This document shows positions 43,901-54,735 of a stretch of 64,000 bases of DNA, piece after piece. The notes under the pieces are model-generated. The model had not been told where the DNA came from. It made no database searches and worked only from the letters and a program-made list of their open reading frames with translations. Position 1 is the stretch's first letter; each line of letters begins with the position of its first letter. A program made the position numbers and the translations under genes. Source of the stretch: Eukaryota sp. TZLM1-RC (taxonomy: Eukaryota > Metamonada: BaSk clade); the NCBI GenBank assembly GCA_040285825.1, contig JAUPSS010000010.1, forward strand, positions 868,001-932,000, written 5' to 3'.

Positions 43901-45381
43901 TTGGGCGTGTCAGACCGAATATCTTCTAATTTATAACAATCTAGATTTTTTGAATCAAAAACAACTACATACTGACCATTTGTGGCAACTCCAGAGACAT
44001 AATTGACTGTTTCTAAATCAGGTAACATCAATCGATGACGTATTTGATTGTCGTAGAGCAAGACTTCGCAGGACTTCAAACCCTGTTGAATTACACTAAC
44101 AGAAAGTGGTTCTTCATGAATATTCTCTTTTAAGTTATAAACCAAATTTTCAAAAATTCCGTTGCACGTTGACACATCAAATTTTCGACACAGTATGATC
44201 TCTTCTTGGGTAACCACTGAAAACAACAAAGAATCTTCAGTTTCAAATCGACCAATTTTGATATTTGAAATACAACTACCAAACTCCAAAACATCAACCA
44301 AATCCCAATGACGTGGCGAGTTGATCACGTCATCACCTTCCACGTCACCAGTACGAGTGATGACGTCATCAGCTGTTGGCCGAGAGTTATAAACCAACAA
44401 TCTACCTTCCTCAGTTCCTGAAAACAAAACATTATAATAGCCCCCATATTCGATACTAGCGCAATTGAACCTATCGGTACTGCTACTTCTTCTTGGGTCC
44501 TTTGGGTCTAATAATGATAATAAAGAAAAAGAACCTTCATCAGAGAGTGACCATAACCGCAGCACTTGCTCTTTGGTAATTGTGAGTAAAATGCTATTTT
44601 TCAAGTCACCAAAGAAGGCATCGATTAGAGCAGAGCAAGACGTGGATAATTGAGCTGTCGAATCAGAATTAATTTGACCGTCTGTTTTGATCTGATGACG
44701 TGATAGTAGGAGATTTGAAGTCAGGGTGATTGTTGTTCCGTCTGAATCTGCTTGACCAATGAAGATTATTGAGCTGTTGAGGGAAAACAGTTGAAGATGC
44801 TCCCCACTTTCCGAAACTAAATGTACCCAACCATCATTACAACCTACAAAAACACCATTCCCAAGGGAAGTGGAAGCTGGAGCTAGTGGTTGAACCACAG
44901 GGGTGATGGTAGAGATTGGGGAGGAAAGACGTATGGTGGAAGTGGAGATGAGACGTTCATCTTTGAGTGACCATATAGCTAGAGTACCAGAAGTGCAAGC
45001 AGAGAAGAGGGTCAATGCAGGAGAGAAAGTGAGTGATGATATGGGAGAAGTTTGAGAGGAAGCATCGTGATAGGAGTTTGTATCTGTGTTGAGAATGGTG
45101 AGAGAGCCGTCCTGCCACCCTACGATAAGGATAGCTTCAGTGGGATGCCATAAAAGTGAAGTAGGGTGAACAGGGCGTGATAGGGAGAAAATGGGTTCAT
45201 CAGGTTCAGATGAGGAGAAAGTAGAGGGTGAAACTCGAAAAACATAGAGAAAGCCTGTTGAAGAACCAACGGCTATGATGGGTTCCGATGAATGCCATGA
45301 AGAGCAGGTGACAGAAGATCCTTCACCTGAGTCTGGGAGAGGTAGTCTACATTTCTGGTAGACAGAGCTGTGTATTGACAT
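40993..45381 (-). CDS. IFT140: Intraflagellar transport protein IFT140 (IFT-A complex)
   Basis: An uninterrupted 1,462-residue frame, the usual length of the family. The N-terminal half holds WD40 repeats forming two propellers: PTSLLWHPTEAILIVGWQDG near residue 75 matches the IFT140 consensus for the first propeller, followed by LTFSPALTLFSACTSGTLAIW and repeats to about residue 720. The C-terminal half is TPR-like helical repeats (LYESIGAFVPLTKLLCSQ, ALDLYKIVENCSAAYRLAKR, ALELAAKHGV) and the conserved segment LVNFYLKAKAYTHLASFYES with EIDEYRDYDKGLASLTQAKK, diagnostic of IFT140. It ends in an acidic tail. IFT140 is a core IFT-A subunit for retrograde transport and import of membrane cargo, so the organism builds a flagellum. 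No introns. Confidence 0.95.
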   Translation of the reverse strand: MSIHSSVYQKCRLPLPDSGEGSSVTCSSWHSSEPIIAVGSSTGFLYVFRVSPSTFSSSEPDEPIFSLSRPVHPTSLLWHPTEAILIVGWQDGSLTILNTDTNSYHDASSQTSPISSLTFSPALTLFSACTSGTLAIWSLKDERLISTSTIRLSSPISTITPVVQPLAPASTSLGNGVFVGCNDGWVHLVSESGEHLQLFSLNSSIIFIGQADSDGTTITLTSNLLLSRHQIKTDGQINSDSTAQLSTSCSALIDAFFGDLKNSILLTITKEQVLRLWSLSDEGSFSLLSLLDPKDPRRSSSTDRFNCASIEYGGYYNVLFSGTEEGRLLVYNSRPTADDVITRTGDVEGDDVINSPRHWDLVDVLEFGSCISNIKIGRFETEDSLLFSVVTQEEIILCRKFDVSTCNGIFENLVYNLKENIHEEPLSVSVIQQGLKSCEVLLYDNQIRHRLMLPDLETVNYVSGVATNGQYVVVFDSKNLDCYKLEDIRSDTPNISFWFSLSSSCHLVTVLSDSLIISMGRALVVYSLEQIKEGSPSKISDSKVSKKPLEMYRVSTRFGTITSLSSCGSYLTYGTSNGYVGVLQVDKLDYFKKQERESMGKINVLNEVCSSRNQLEYSIRQVVINRNASNVGVLVGHDCTKPVIYVMDTSSGLFDTWQFDLFSPVTLNFDYFEPSLLTVQVEPLLDHSVSESSVVPKDKVCTLFVTNGIHFQSFSEINRNQSILIGSNAPYFHFVDSLFVYGNNRDLELKVMSDFEGLEKESSSLRGAIISFSKNLCMGNLEKAFKSVLKIDSSSAWASLVVLCIKARRLDVARTCLSKMGNVKTLRVIRRAEEELRDESTATRELVCLGLIAAQLLMYGEAETYFFESGKFKYLIELYCAQGRFEDAITVAQKHSKISLSAIFHKQAQYFEFLGDLKKAKESLASSGNSLVPLAKLYYNTGNYEQLRLLCEDTTDLELGKWWGKYLESVGQYDDAISLYESIGAFVPLTKLLCSQSQIDKAIVVVKRAVVENSKEAKAAAYNVAGFVEQKGELDKALDLYKIVENCSAAYRLAKRLGNDQEVLGFALNSSEVKIKIDGAQYFEAKNKLDSAILLYQKANLIARALDLCIKGRRFSALRDLIESLPETADPSLYNRVAEYCLTNGEMERAVELLTKGKRFESALELAAKHGVKLTDQTADSILKELEGDERFTTVCLSIAELLEVQGAYNSAAKRFIQAGKSKKAMACLVRSGATDKVVSFALASRKVDLYIAAGNYLQTLDWRGQPKYLEKLVNFYLKAKAYTHLASFYESSCTYEIDEYRDYDKGLASLTQAKKCWDKAMQKQDVSEQLATVKMKLDVLSRFVKARDNFQNDPHSSVSICMVLLDELDQFDTQNSESRPPVRQGDVLALLVEYYRSAGDAETALKLIEQMKERELSLTLYLDEATVNDLVQEEDVGGIAERIVFDDVDSEEGEGFIEEEI

Positions 45382-45639
45382 CGGCTAATAGCTTAATAAC
45401 GACTAGTTGTAACTCCTTGAAATTGCTAGAAATCAATAGAGTTGACCTTTACCAAATTAAATTTGATAAAATGGTTGTCCGCCCACAAATTGTTTCAATG
45501 CTGGAGAGGTGGGGTTTGATGCTATGGATCTTTTCTGGTGGCATGAACAGTTCCTTTCGTTGTTGAAGAAAATAGTCAATTAAGAAAATAATTTCATATA
45601 ATTTCATTGTGTTTTCTTGATCCATTTATTGGAATTTTT

Positions 45640-47456
45640 ATTTATTTTCTACGAAGAATCAAATAAAAACAAAACAAACTAAAACACATAAGAAACTAAA
45701 TTCTCCACGCCAACTCTTAATGAATCCTTATAAAGTTTGGACATCATTAAACTCAAGTACTTGGGAACACTTCTGTACAAAACGAAAATGATACGATTTT
45801 TCCATAAATTCTCTGCAAAATTCTTACCACTTGAACGACATAAATTACCAAAATCATTGATGAAATTCAAGGCGGATTGTCCAATGTTGCCAAAAATTGA
45901 AAAGGCAAAAGGAACAAACGAAAACTTCGAATGAAGGTTCTTATTTAAATCATTTAATATCTCAGTATATTTATCTCTGATACGATCTTCAGCCTTGTTT
46001 AAATGACCATTAGTACTAAGTAAAACATCATCACGATAAACAAAAGCAAAGGGATCAACTGTAGTGAAATCAACAACAACTTGAGAGGAATCCACAAAAG
46101 GAGCAATTAAATCACCTCGACGTGAATTAAACAGATTATCATCACTATAATGCTTCAACAAAGGTTCTACTTTGCAACTAAAATTATAACACTTGAACAT
46201 CTCATATGTCACATCACGAACGGCATTATGAAGAACTGACCTATATTGGAGAAATTTCTTACAGCTCACAATATGACGGAAATTGGCAGTAGGTTTTTTG
46301 TTACAAATACAATAAGAATTGTCCAAAAGACCACTTGGATACATCCCTAATCTCAACCGCATATTTTGTTTCCAAGCTTCATTTGTTAAGTGAAGACCAA
46401 ATGGCCTTGGTTGCTGAGATATTAAACCAGTACAGTTCTGAATGTCTGATAAAAAGGCAGCAAAGACGGGATTATTAATCTTAGTCACACTAAGTCGTTT
46501 GATAAAATCCAGGTCTTCAAAACCAATAAGAACAGACTTCTGTAATTTCACAACAGCAAGATGAAGATTGGTGAAAGATCTCAAAGGCACAGCAGGCAAA
46601 CTTGAAGGAAAACTCCTATTCCAAATATCAACATGTAGTTCTTGCACCATTTTTTCAAGAGAAATTAATAAAGGATGTGATTCAATTAAAGGAATATGAT
46701 CAAAACGAAGTTTCCATTCAAAAAGAAAATTTTTCATACCAACAATAAAAGCACTTTTGCATAAATACTCTGCTTTTGAAAAACCAACTCCACCAAATTT
46801 AGGACTAAAAAATGCATGATAAGGAATTTTAGATGGACAAACTTCTACTAAATTTCCTAAGAAATTTGTTCTCAAAGTATTGAATTGACGTGCAAAATCA
46901 TGAGAAATTGTGGGAGATAAAGAACGAAGAAGATGATTAATTTTTGATCCAAAACACACATTTAGGACCGAAAACGCTAAATGTTTGTCAATTTCTAGAT
47001 CTTGAATAGCCAAAAGTTGCTCTTCGATTTTTTCCAAAATACCTGACAAAATCGATTTAACTTTTTCACTATTTCCAAAATAAGATCCAAGAAACCGAAT
47101 AGCATCTTCCTCGTAATCAACGTATTTGATAAAAGTTTCATTAAATGCCACCACCGCATGCTGATTACCAATAATGAAACACTTGGGCAATTTAATGTCT
47201 AACCCTATTTGTTTGGCCAGAAAAACAAAATGTTGTAACCCGTGTTGTAAAAGAGACAAAGGGCCGATAAGTGATAAATCATCTGCATAAGCACATATAT
47301 GAATGTCAGGAAAATCCGACTTAAATTTTACCAAAACTGATTGCAGTGCTAAGCAAAAGAAAAATGGACCCAATGGATCCCCTTGTTTGACGCCTCTTGA
47401 CGAAACAATATTCTCAGAATGAAAAATTAAGTTAGAGGGTGATCCATACATCAATT
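45640..47456 (-). mobile_element. Family B non-LTR retrotransposon with reverse transcriptase and restriction-like endonuclease, 5'-truncated
   Basis: A 591-codon frame (47454-45679) without stops. It opens inside the reverse transcriptase: VKQGDPLGP then the catalytic YADD box (ICAYADDLSLIG, about residues 53-64). After the thumb comes PKFGGVGFSKAEYLC, then a CICNKKPTANFRHIVSC knuckle (C-x-C...H-x3-C), then RRGDLIAPFVDSSQVVVDFT, equivalent to the (R/K)PDL...(I/V)(I/V)D core of the restriction-like endonuclease of R2, NeSL and CRE elements; a FVPFAFSIFG segment and a basic tail follow. The palm N-terminus and any DNA-binding N-terminus are missing. It lies between IFT140 and a family A fragment. 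The uninterrupted frame suggests recent truncation on insertion. Confidence 0.9.
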
Positions 47457-47460
47457 ATTG

Positions 47461-47620
47461 GAATTCATTCAAAAAAATTTCTGCTTCATCTGATAATCTT
47501 CCATTAATTGAAAATGGGAAAGCAATAAAAACCAGCTGTGTATTTCTATCAGCATTAGCCTCTTCAATATCTTGATCATATTTTCTATGTTTTTCTTTTG
47601 CTTTGAAATCAAGAGCACTG
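47461..47620 (-). mobile_element. Family A non-LTR retrotransposon internal fragment
   Basis: Reverse-strand sequence matches the segment encoding KHRKYD, ADRNTQLVFIAFPFSING and EAEIFL of the copy at 51656-53830. It has neither 3' end nor 5' part; the adjoining family B copy abuts it within a few bases, so one probably inserted into the other. Confidence 0.8.
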
Positions 47621-47726
47621 ACAGATAATAATCACAGAACAAATAATTACAATAAAAATAGAATAATACCATTTTCAATAATCTTTATTGAACACCCTCA
47701 AATTTAGGGGCTCTTCATCTTACATC

Positions 47727-49478
47727 ATGCAACTGTACCAGTCCTTTTCTGAGGTAATTGCTACGCATCTCTGTCATGAGATTGAAGCCCCTGTGGTTGT
47801 TCGTCTCTTGTCCGATCCCCAAAACATCCCTTCATTTGTTTCCATTATTAAACAAGCATTCCAACAGAGTCTTACCCCCACCCAATTCAAAAACATTTAT
47901 CGTTTCTGCTCAATTTTTGCTCCACAGCTCCCCCCTGCAACTATCTCCTCTCTCCTGGAATCACTCTCATTCCTTGCATCCTCCTCCAAAGTTGCTCACG
48001 TGACCAAATCATTAGAACTTATTTCTTCTCTCATTCCCAATAACCCACCTCAACTCACCCTCCCTCCCGATCTTCTTGACTTTACTCTTGAAGCTCTGTA
48101 CGACGGCTACCTCACCGCTATTAAAATCCTTGGAAAGCTTAATTATACTGATCATCTAATTGAATTCGCCCCTTCTATACCTTTTGATTCCCCAACACAC
48201 CTTGACCTTATCCCTTACATAGGGAACTCCATGACTTACCTCACCCACCCTATCTCAGAGTTTAGGAAGCTTGCATGTGATTTATTTGAGCCAGAGGAAG
48301 AGTTTGTTGACGAAGTTTATTCTATTCAACACTGTTTTGGGGAAGTTTTTATTAAACCCAGGGTTTATTCAAGTGTATATTCGCCAATATTAATTAATGG
48401 TTACTTAAGCGAAGATGATTTGGCCCAATTAAATATTGCTAATTTTGAAGGTGATTTAATACCAATTGTGGAAAATGTTTTTTCCGAGTTTAATTTAGAT
48501 AATTTTAATATATTTGAATTTGTGAATTTTGTCAATATTATTTTGCCTAATTTTGATTCTTTTGGAGTCAATGTGGTTTTGCAGAATTTAAAGAACAAGG
48601 TATTTCCTATCATTAATTCGTTTAATGAACCAAAGCAATTGTTGTATTTCACGAAATTATTCTGCTCGAAATTAATTTCTGAGGATGTAGAGTTAATTAC
48701 ACAACTAAAAGAAGTAATTTATAAGCTATTACCAACAAATTCTTTGGAGTTACAATTAATTTCCCTGATTTATTTAATTCCGTTCGAGGATAATATTAAA
48801 GATATTTGGGCGAATACTGTCTCTGAAATTGATTTTGATGATCTATCAGAACTGCAATCACTTTTGATTGTTACCTTTGTTCGTGATTATGCGAGGGTCA
48901 AAAAAGAATTGATTTTAGAAGAAAGTGTTCTATTAAACATCCTTCATCCACATTTTATTATGAACAACTTAATTTGTGATTTATTAGTGTTGCTAAATCT
49001 TCAGCATGAAGTTGAATTTCTATCATTTATGACTCTAAATTCTGTTCCGCAACAATTAACAGAACCAATTCCTTTTTTCAAAGATTATTTATTTGTTAAA
49101 CACAAAGATTTAAATCAATTTTTGTTTTCTTATCTTAATTCTAGAAAGAATATTATTGCTGATTTATTTGAATTAATTTGCAATCAAATTGATGGTGAAA
49201 ATTGCTTGGTTTTACGCAATTTATTTAATTATTTACCTTTATTAACTGATATTGATGCAGAAAGTTATTCAAATTGTGTAGCAATTCTTTTTAAATCTTT
49301 GTTTGATTCATTTGAACTCATAGGCAAGGAAGTTTTCTTGTCTATTTTGAAGGAATTAAAGATCAAATCTATTGATTATGATTTAAAGACGCAATTAGTC
49401 AAAAAATTGGGTTCGTTTGGGCTTAACAAAACAGATTTAGGCTCAGTAGACAAGGTCTTGAATAGTGTTTTTGAATAA
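47727..49478 (+). CDS. Large helical (HEAT-like) protein of unknown function
   Basis: Start placed at the first ATG (MQLYQSFSEVIATHLCHE); the frame before it has only TTG. The 583-residue protein is almost entirely helical with a periodic pattern of Leu/Phe/Ile suggesting an alpha-solenoid of the HEAT/ARM kind (for example IKILGKLNYTDHLIEFAP, LLYFTKLFCSKLIS, LFNYLPLLTDIDAES). No catalytic motif, signal peptide or membrane span. It is intact though bracketed by retrotransposon fragments on both sides. Family not recognised; candidate roles are scaffolds in trafficking or transport, unproven. Confidence 0.6.
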   Translation: MQLYQSFSEVIATHLCHEIEAPVVVRLLSDPQNIPSFVSIIKQAFQQSLTPTQFKNIYRFCSIFAPQLPPATISSLLESLSFLASSSKVAHVTKSLELISSLIPNNPPQLTLPPDLLDFTLEALYDGYLTAIKILGKLNYTDHLIEFAPSIPFDSPTHLDLIPYIGNSMTYLTHPISEFRKLACDLFEPEEEFVDEVYSIQHCFGEVFIKPRVYSSVYSPILINGYLSEDDLAQLNIANFEGDLIPIVENVFSEFNLDNFNIFEFVNFVNIILPNFDSFGVNVVLQNLKNKVFPIINSFNEPKQLLYFTKLFCSKLISEDVELITQLKEVIYKLLPTNSLELQLISLIYLIPFEDNIKDIWANTVSEIDFDDLSELQSLLIVTFVRDYARVKKELILEESVLLNILHPHFIMNNLICDLLVLLNLQHEVEFLSFMTLNSVPQQLTEPIPFFKDYLFVKHKDLNQFLFSYLNSRKNIIADLFELICNQIDGENCLVLRNLFNYLPLLTDIDAESYSNCVAILFKSLFDSFELIGKEVFLSILKELKIKSIDYDLKTQLVKKLGSFGLNKTDLGSVDKVLNSVFE

Positions 49479-49632
49479 CGTTTTTTTCAGTGTTTCGTTT
49501 TTTGATTGTATTATATGGTTCATAAATATACAGATTTTATCTTTGCTTTTAAAGCAGTGAGCATTCTGCTCTATTTGTGTCTTGAAATTGATTTCTTTTG
49601 AAAACGATCAATTATTTTACAATTATTCCTTT

Positions 49633-49818
49633 TATTTATTGAATTTGCACACTTAATTAAATTAACTCAATACTAACGGGATGACTATCATTGAACCAAG
49701 ATTTCCTCTACAAAATCTTGATCTGCTTGCTGTCTAGCTAAAGCTTCTCTTATTCGATTGAAAAACCGTGGTAATCTACTAATAATGGCAAATGGAATCC
49801 GTGAACGCCATAAAAATA
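49633..49818 (-). mobile_element. Family A non-LTR retrotransposon 3'-end fragment
   Basis: Reverse-strand copy of only the last 185 bases: FLWRSRIPFAI, RIREALARQQADQDFVEEIL, stop, and the 3' end GTGCAAATTCAATAAATA. Extreme 5' truncation. Its left (5') boundary runs into the VPS50-like fragment. Confidence 0.85.
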
Positions 49819-50763
49819 TATTAAATGTTTCAGAAATGTCAGGGTCGGTGTCTCCTCTGGTATTGGCTATCACGTCACATTTGCGTCATCTTTTTGACCC
49901 TTCTATTATTAGTAACAGTCGGAGGTCAACTGACAGTCAACAATCAAATAATTTCAGTATTCAAGAATTATTTTCCGTAATTACAGAGTTTAAAAGCCAA
50001 TTGGTTTGCCTAGAAGTCAACAGAATTCCATTGAAAAGTAGAATCAGCGCAATTACTTCTATTAATTCTTTATTTGGAGTCTTTATAATGTTTCAGAAAC
50101 TTAATCTATTTAATTTTTCTTCTTTTTTCCGTCTATATGAACCAATTTATGAACTCACCACTTATCTCTTCCAAAAGGCAACCTTTGACCCTGATCAACA
50201 ATCAAATATATCAATGACAGTCAGCAAAGTTAAATGGGATGATCAGTTGTCTATGGAAGTCAGTTCTGATTTTGTTGATGTTGCTTTCACATATTGGGGA
50301 GAATTTAATCAACGTTTCTTGGGCAATTTAACTATTTTCCCAAAAGAATTATTAGATGAATTAAAATTAAGTTGGTTAAATAATTTATTTAGTTTTATTC
50401 TATTAGGCCTTGGAAAAGTGAAAAAATTTGGAAATTCTGGACTGGCGAGGCTTTCTTTAGATATTCAGTTACTCAGGAAGGAGTTATTAACTGGGTTACC
50501 TCAATCAAATTGTCGATCACTTTCCGAACTTGAATCATTTTCCAAAGTTCTGTGGATGGCTGATTTCCAAGACTTTTTGTCGTTTATCAAAAGCAAGTGA
50601 GCTATCTGTGGAAGCCGCCCAAGCTGCTTTTAAATCTGGTTTGGTAAGTTCAGTTTCTAAAAAGAAGAAAAGTTTTGAATTATTGACTGAAATTAAGGAA
50701 GTTATTACCCGAAAAAATGAACAGCAAGTGTACAAATGGATTGAAATTATAAGGAACATTTGA
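49819..50763 (+). pseudogene. VPS50/syndetin-like C-terminal fragment, fused to antisense retrotransposon
   Basis: An open frame whose only start (49758) lies within the antisense retrotransposon tail. From about 49819 the protein resembles the C-terminal domain of VPS50/syndetin (CCDC132, EARP tethering complex): VDVAFTYWGEFNQRFLGN, then LGLGKVKKFGNSGLARLSLD (family: VKKCS-EGRALM-LD), LLRKELLTGLP and FLSFIKS. A one-base shift in an A-run near 50590 breaks the frame; the end continues as ELSVEAAQAAFKSGLVSS. The N-terminal two thirds expected for VPS50 is absent upstream. It is therefore a gene remnant, either truncated by the retrotransposon or moved here. Family call is by pattern only. Confidence 0.5.
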
Positions 50764-51119
50764 TTGAGATTTTGATTGAGTGGATGGGAGATTTTATTTT
50801 ATATTATTCAACTTTACTTTTGTGTTACTTTGCGCATTGGATTTTAATCAAATTGTTTTTTCAACATTTTCAAGAGTTGTTTAATATATTTTATTATTTT
50901 CATTGTTTTCTTTGTCTATACGTTATAAATAAAAAAATAATAAAATAAATATAAAACTAACCTTTTTTCTTGACAATTTGAAGTTGAAAATCCGAATATT
51001 ATCACACGCTATCTGCTTTCACAAAACTTTCTCAGTATTCTGATTGCTACCTTTTTGAAATTGATAAATATTTGAATTTTCCATTCTGAAAATACAAAAT
51101 TCTGGGTATCAATATTAAA
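50764..51119. other. Intergenic
   Basis: Very AT-rich; nothing recognised. Confidence 0.4.
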
Positions 51120-51385
51120 TATTTATTGAACTTCCAAACTTAACAAAATAAACTCATATCTAATGGGACGAAATTCATTGAACCAATGTTTCCTCTACAA
51201 CATCTTGATCTGCTTGCTTTTTAGCTACAGCTTTCTTATTCGATTGAAAAACCGCGATAATATATTAATAATGGCAAATTGAATTCGAGAACGCACTAAA
51301 AAATATCAAATTTTTTCATTGTTTTTTGTTGAACCATTTTTTGGAAGTCATTAAAAAAACTTTCTGCTTCTACTGATAGTCTCAA
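51120..51385 (-). mobile_element. Family A non-LTR retrotransposon 3'-end fragment, diverged
   Basis: Reverse-strand match to the last 260 bases of family A (from FLDDF to the 3' end) with more substitutions than other copies, so probably older. Confidence 0.75.
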
Positions 51386-51404
51386 ATTATAAAGTTCTCG
51401 TTTG

Positions 51405-51655
51405 ACTGCACTTGTCAAGAATTCAAAATTGGATCTTCGTCTTATTGCGGTCTCTGAAAGCATACATAATTTTTGTTTCTGCTTGTTGCTTAAACAGGTT
51501 CAATGGAAAAACAAAAACGATTTTGTTGCCGTTCCAGCACGGAATTAATATCACTGATGGAGTTTCTTCAACTATATTTGCTACAGATGTATTATTTCAT
51601 CAAAATGAATCCAATATTGGAATGTTGTTGGATTTTAGTAACGCCTTGAATTAAT
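51405..51655 (+). mobile_element. Reverse-transcriptase fragment of a family A-like element
   Basis: Plus-strand translation LLPFQHGINITDGVSSTIFA followed by TDVLFHQNESNIGMLLDFSN corresponds to the fingers/palm start of the copy on the other strand (PFQYGINTTDGVSSAIFA, LDFSNAFNSLSR). It stops exactly where the next reverse-strand copy's 3' end begins, suggesting that copy inserted into this one. Confidence 0.8.
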
Positions 51656-53830
51656 ATTATATTTATTGAATTTGCACACTTGATTAAATTAAATCATAAC
51701 TAATGGGACGACTATCATTAAACCAAGATTTCCTCTACAAAATCTTGATTTGCTTGCTGTCTAGCTAAAGCTTCTCTAATTCGATTGAAAAACCGCGGTA
51801 ATCTATTAATAATGGCAAATTGAATCCGTGAACGCCATAAAAAAATATCAAATCTTTTCATTGTTTTTTCTTTCACCATTTTTTGGAAGTCATCCAAAAA
51901 AGTTTCTGCTTCAACTGATAATTTTCCATTTATCGAAAATGGGAAAGCAATAAAAACCAACTGTGTATTTCTATCAGCATTTGCATCTTCAATTTCTTTA
52001 TCATATTTTCTATGTTTTTCTTTTGCTTTAAAATCCAGAGCAGCCACAGCATTAAGTTTTCGTCTGTGAACCAAAGTATCGTTTGCAACATTACATGAGA
52101 CAAAGTCAACAATAGCTTCAGAATTATCAATCCAATCACAGTATACATCACCTCTATCATCAGAACCAAAATTATTCAGAGAAAGTGTTTCTTTCAGCAG
52201 GGGCTCTTTGATACACGATATCCTTGCAGTTTGTGCCATATTGAAAACAGTGTCTCTAACAGCATCATGTAATGAAGAACGATAAATTATCAATTTAGAG
52301 CAATTTAGAGCATGGCGCAAAGTGAGTTGAGGTGAATTCGAACAAATACATTTTTCTTTTGATAATAATTGATTAATGGGGATGTTCAAATATAATCTCA
52401 TTTTTGTTACAAATGCTTCATTAGTGGCACACAATCCAAATCTTCGTGGTACAATGGTTACAACAAGTGCAGAATCTGATGACTTGTTTTCACAAACACC
52501 CTTTTCCAATAACAATCAGTGAAGATCTTGATTTAAAACAGCCGAGCTGCATATATTATTATAAAGATCTTTTTCATACATTCCAGTCAATCGTTTCTGT
52601 AATGTTCGAAGAGTGTGCTTCAAATTTAAAACATTTTTTTCTGGAATATTGCCATTGAATGATTGGGGAAAACATCGACCCCATTTTTCTACATCAATTT
52701 TTGAAATTTCTTCATTTAATGCAAAAACAGCGGAACTTTGCGTTGTCATCAATAAATCTTCCCAATCTGCAAATCTTTCGGAAACTCAAAGATTACATTT
52801 CTGCATCCACCAACAAAAGCACACGAGGTAAGAATAGAAGCCTTCGTCCACCCTAAACCACCATAATGTGGACTAAGGTAAGCATGATCTGGAATTTGAA
52901 ACATTTTACATCCCAGTAATTGAGACAGAACTTTTGCACGTAACTCATTAAACTTTTGAGCCAAAGGTCTAGTGACAAGAGGATTTGTAGATCGAAATAT
53001 ATGATTAAAATTGGAACTAAAACACAGTCTTATAATGGTAAATTTGATGTGTTTTTTTAAATCAAAACACATCATTCGGTCAATTTTGTCAGAAATTGAG
53101 TTCAACTTTTCAAACAATTTTTTGGTAATTTCATCATTATTTCCCAAAAACGAACCCAAATGACGAATAGCATCAATTGAATATAATTTGGCTTGAATTT
53201 CAATACCATCAACAATTGTGGAAACTGGAGAATTCGATAACAAAACACATTTAAGTAAATTAAGTCGGAGACCAATTTTGGTAAATAATTCTTTAAAACA
53301 TACAGTGGCTTGTTTCACAATATTTAAATCACCAATAAGCACAACATCATCTATATATGCAATCATTTTTAGTGAAGGAAACATCTCTTGAATTTGCAGT
53401 AAAATAGGATGAATGGCCAAGCAAAACAAAAGAGGCCCTAACGGATCTCCTTGCTTTACACCACTTGATGAACTCAAAATGTTGTTACCAAAATGTAAAT
53501 TAGAATATGTGCAATATGTTGATTGAAAATACGGTATTAATTCTGGCATATATTGCAATAGAGCACCATGGATACTGCGACGACTTAGTGAATTGAAAGC
53601 ATTACTAAAATCCAATGACATACAAACATTGGATTCATTTTGGCGAAATAAAACATCAGTAGCAAATATCGCTGAAGAGACTCCATCTGTAGTATTTATA
53701 CCATATTGAAAGGGTAATAAAAGTTTTTACAATTATTCAAAATCCAAATTTTCTACAATTTGCCGAAAAAAGTTGTATTCTCGATGTGAATTGAAAGCAG
53801 CAATAGCAATCAAATTTGTCTAAGTTATTC
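51656..53830 (-). mobile_element. Family A non-LTR retrotransposon, longest copy: RT, knuckle, restriction-like endonuclease
   Basis: Three consecutive reverse-strand frames (53621-52749, 52752-52516, 52515-51718) cover most of one ORF and are separated by single frame breaks. Order: RT palm LDFSNAFNSLSR, VKQGDPLGPLLF, catalytic YIDD box (IAYIDDVVLIG), thumb, HYGGLGWTKASIL, then CICSNSPQLTLRHALNC (knuckle), DRGDVYCDWIDNSEAIVDFV (endonuclease core) and FLWRSRIQFAI. The RT start is readable up to about 53700 (PFQYGINTTDGV) after stops. The 3' end is GTGCAAATTCAATAAATA. This is the reference for all family A fragments in the window. Not functional as it stands. Confidence 0.9.
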
Positions 53831-54735
53831 CTTCTGAATAATTTAATCATCAGTTGTGATCACGCAAATTATTCACTCCATACATATTAAGTCAAAATGC
53901 AAAAAGTCAAAACAAATGACGTGCTTGTTTGATGCATTCTAACAAACTGACGACACAGATTACTATCAGTTACTGATTAGTTTCTTCAGCCAAGCTAAAC
54001 GTTGATTTATGATTGATCTACTTTTTATCTGGATAGTTTTGCTTCCAGTACACATTTTTCAGTCCGATTTCATGGTTTATGATACTTTCAGGCGCTTATC
54101 CGTCATAAATTTGTGTCATTGTTGAGTTTGAGTATTGCATAGTTGTTGACGCCAAATACCCATTTTAAGAATATGTTGCAAGTTGCTACTGTTTCAAAAA
54201 AATATGGACGAATCAGTTTTTGTCGATTCAATTTGATGACGCTGTTTAAAAATTTTAAGGTAATCACTATTGCTTATCTTAATTTGTATGAATAATGTAG
54301 TGTTTGCTTTCAATAACTTTTCTTTATGTATGAGTGAGGCTGTGAAACTTGAGGTTGTGTATATTGAATATCTTCCTTAAATTACCTGATTCTGCTGTTC
54401 AACTTTTGACATCATATAATTTAATGAGATCAACGTACTGAACTTTCTCTTACAATGATCAGAACTAATTAACAACTTGACTCAAAGCCTGGCGATAAAT
54501 TAAACCAGTATTCCAGGTCATGAATCACACAATTCAAGGTTGTTTTAAACAGTTGTTGGAACACAGATTTACAATGGTGAAATTAAACTAATATTGGATT
54601 TTCCCACTTTAACTCTATCAAAATATGATAAAATTTTAGAAAATTTATAAGGTTGAATGTAAATTAGTAAGATAATTGTAGAAATTCTACAAAAAATTCA
54701 CAAATATTAACCTCGAAAACCAATTTATTGACAAA
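53831..54735. other. Intergenic
   Basis: About 900 bases of AT-rich DNA without a supported gene. Confidence 0.4.

Noticed and set aside
49758-49818. Coding start of the VPS50-like frame
   Set aside because: These residues are the antisense of the retrotransposon tail and do not belong to the ancestral protein.
47727-50763. Joining the helical 583-residue gene and the VPS50-like fragment into one gene
   Set aside because: The first has its own stop, the spacer is non-coding, and a retrotransposon tail lies between; no VPS50 N-terminal features are seen in the first.
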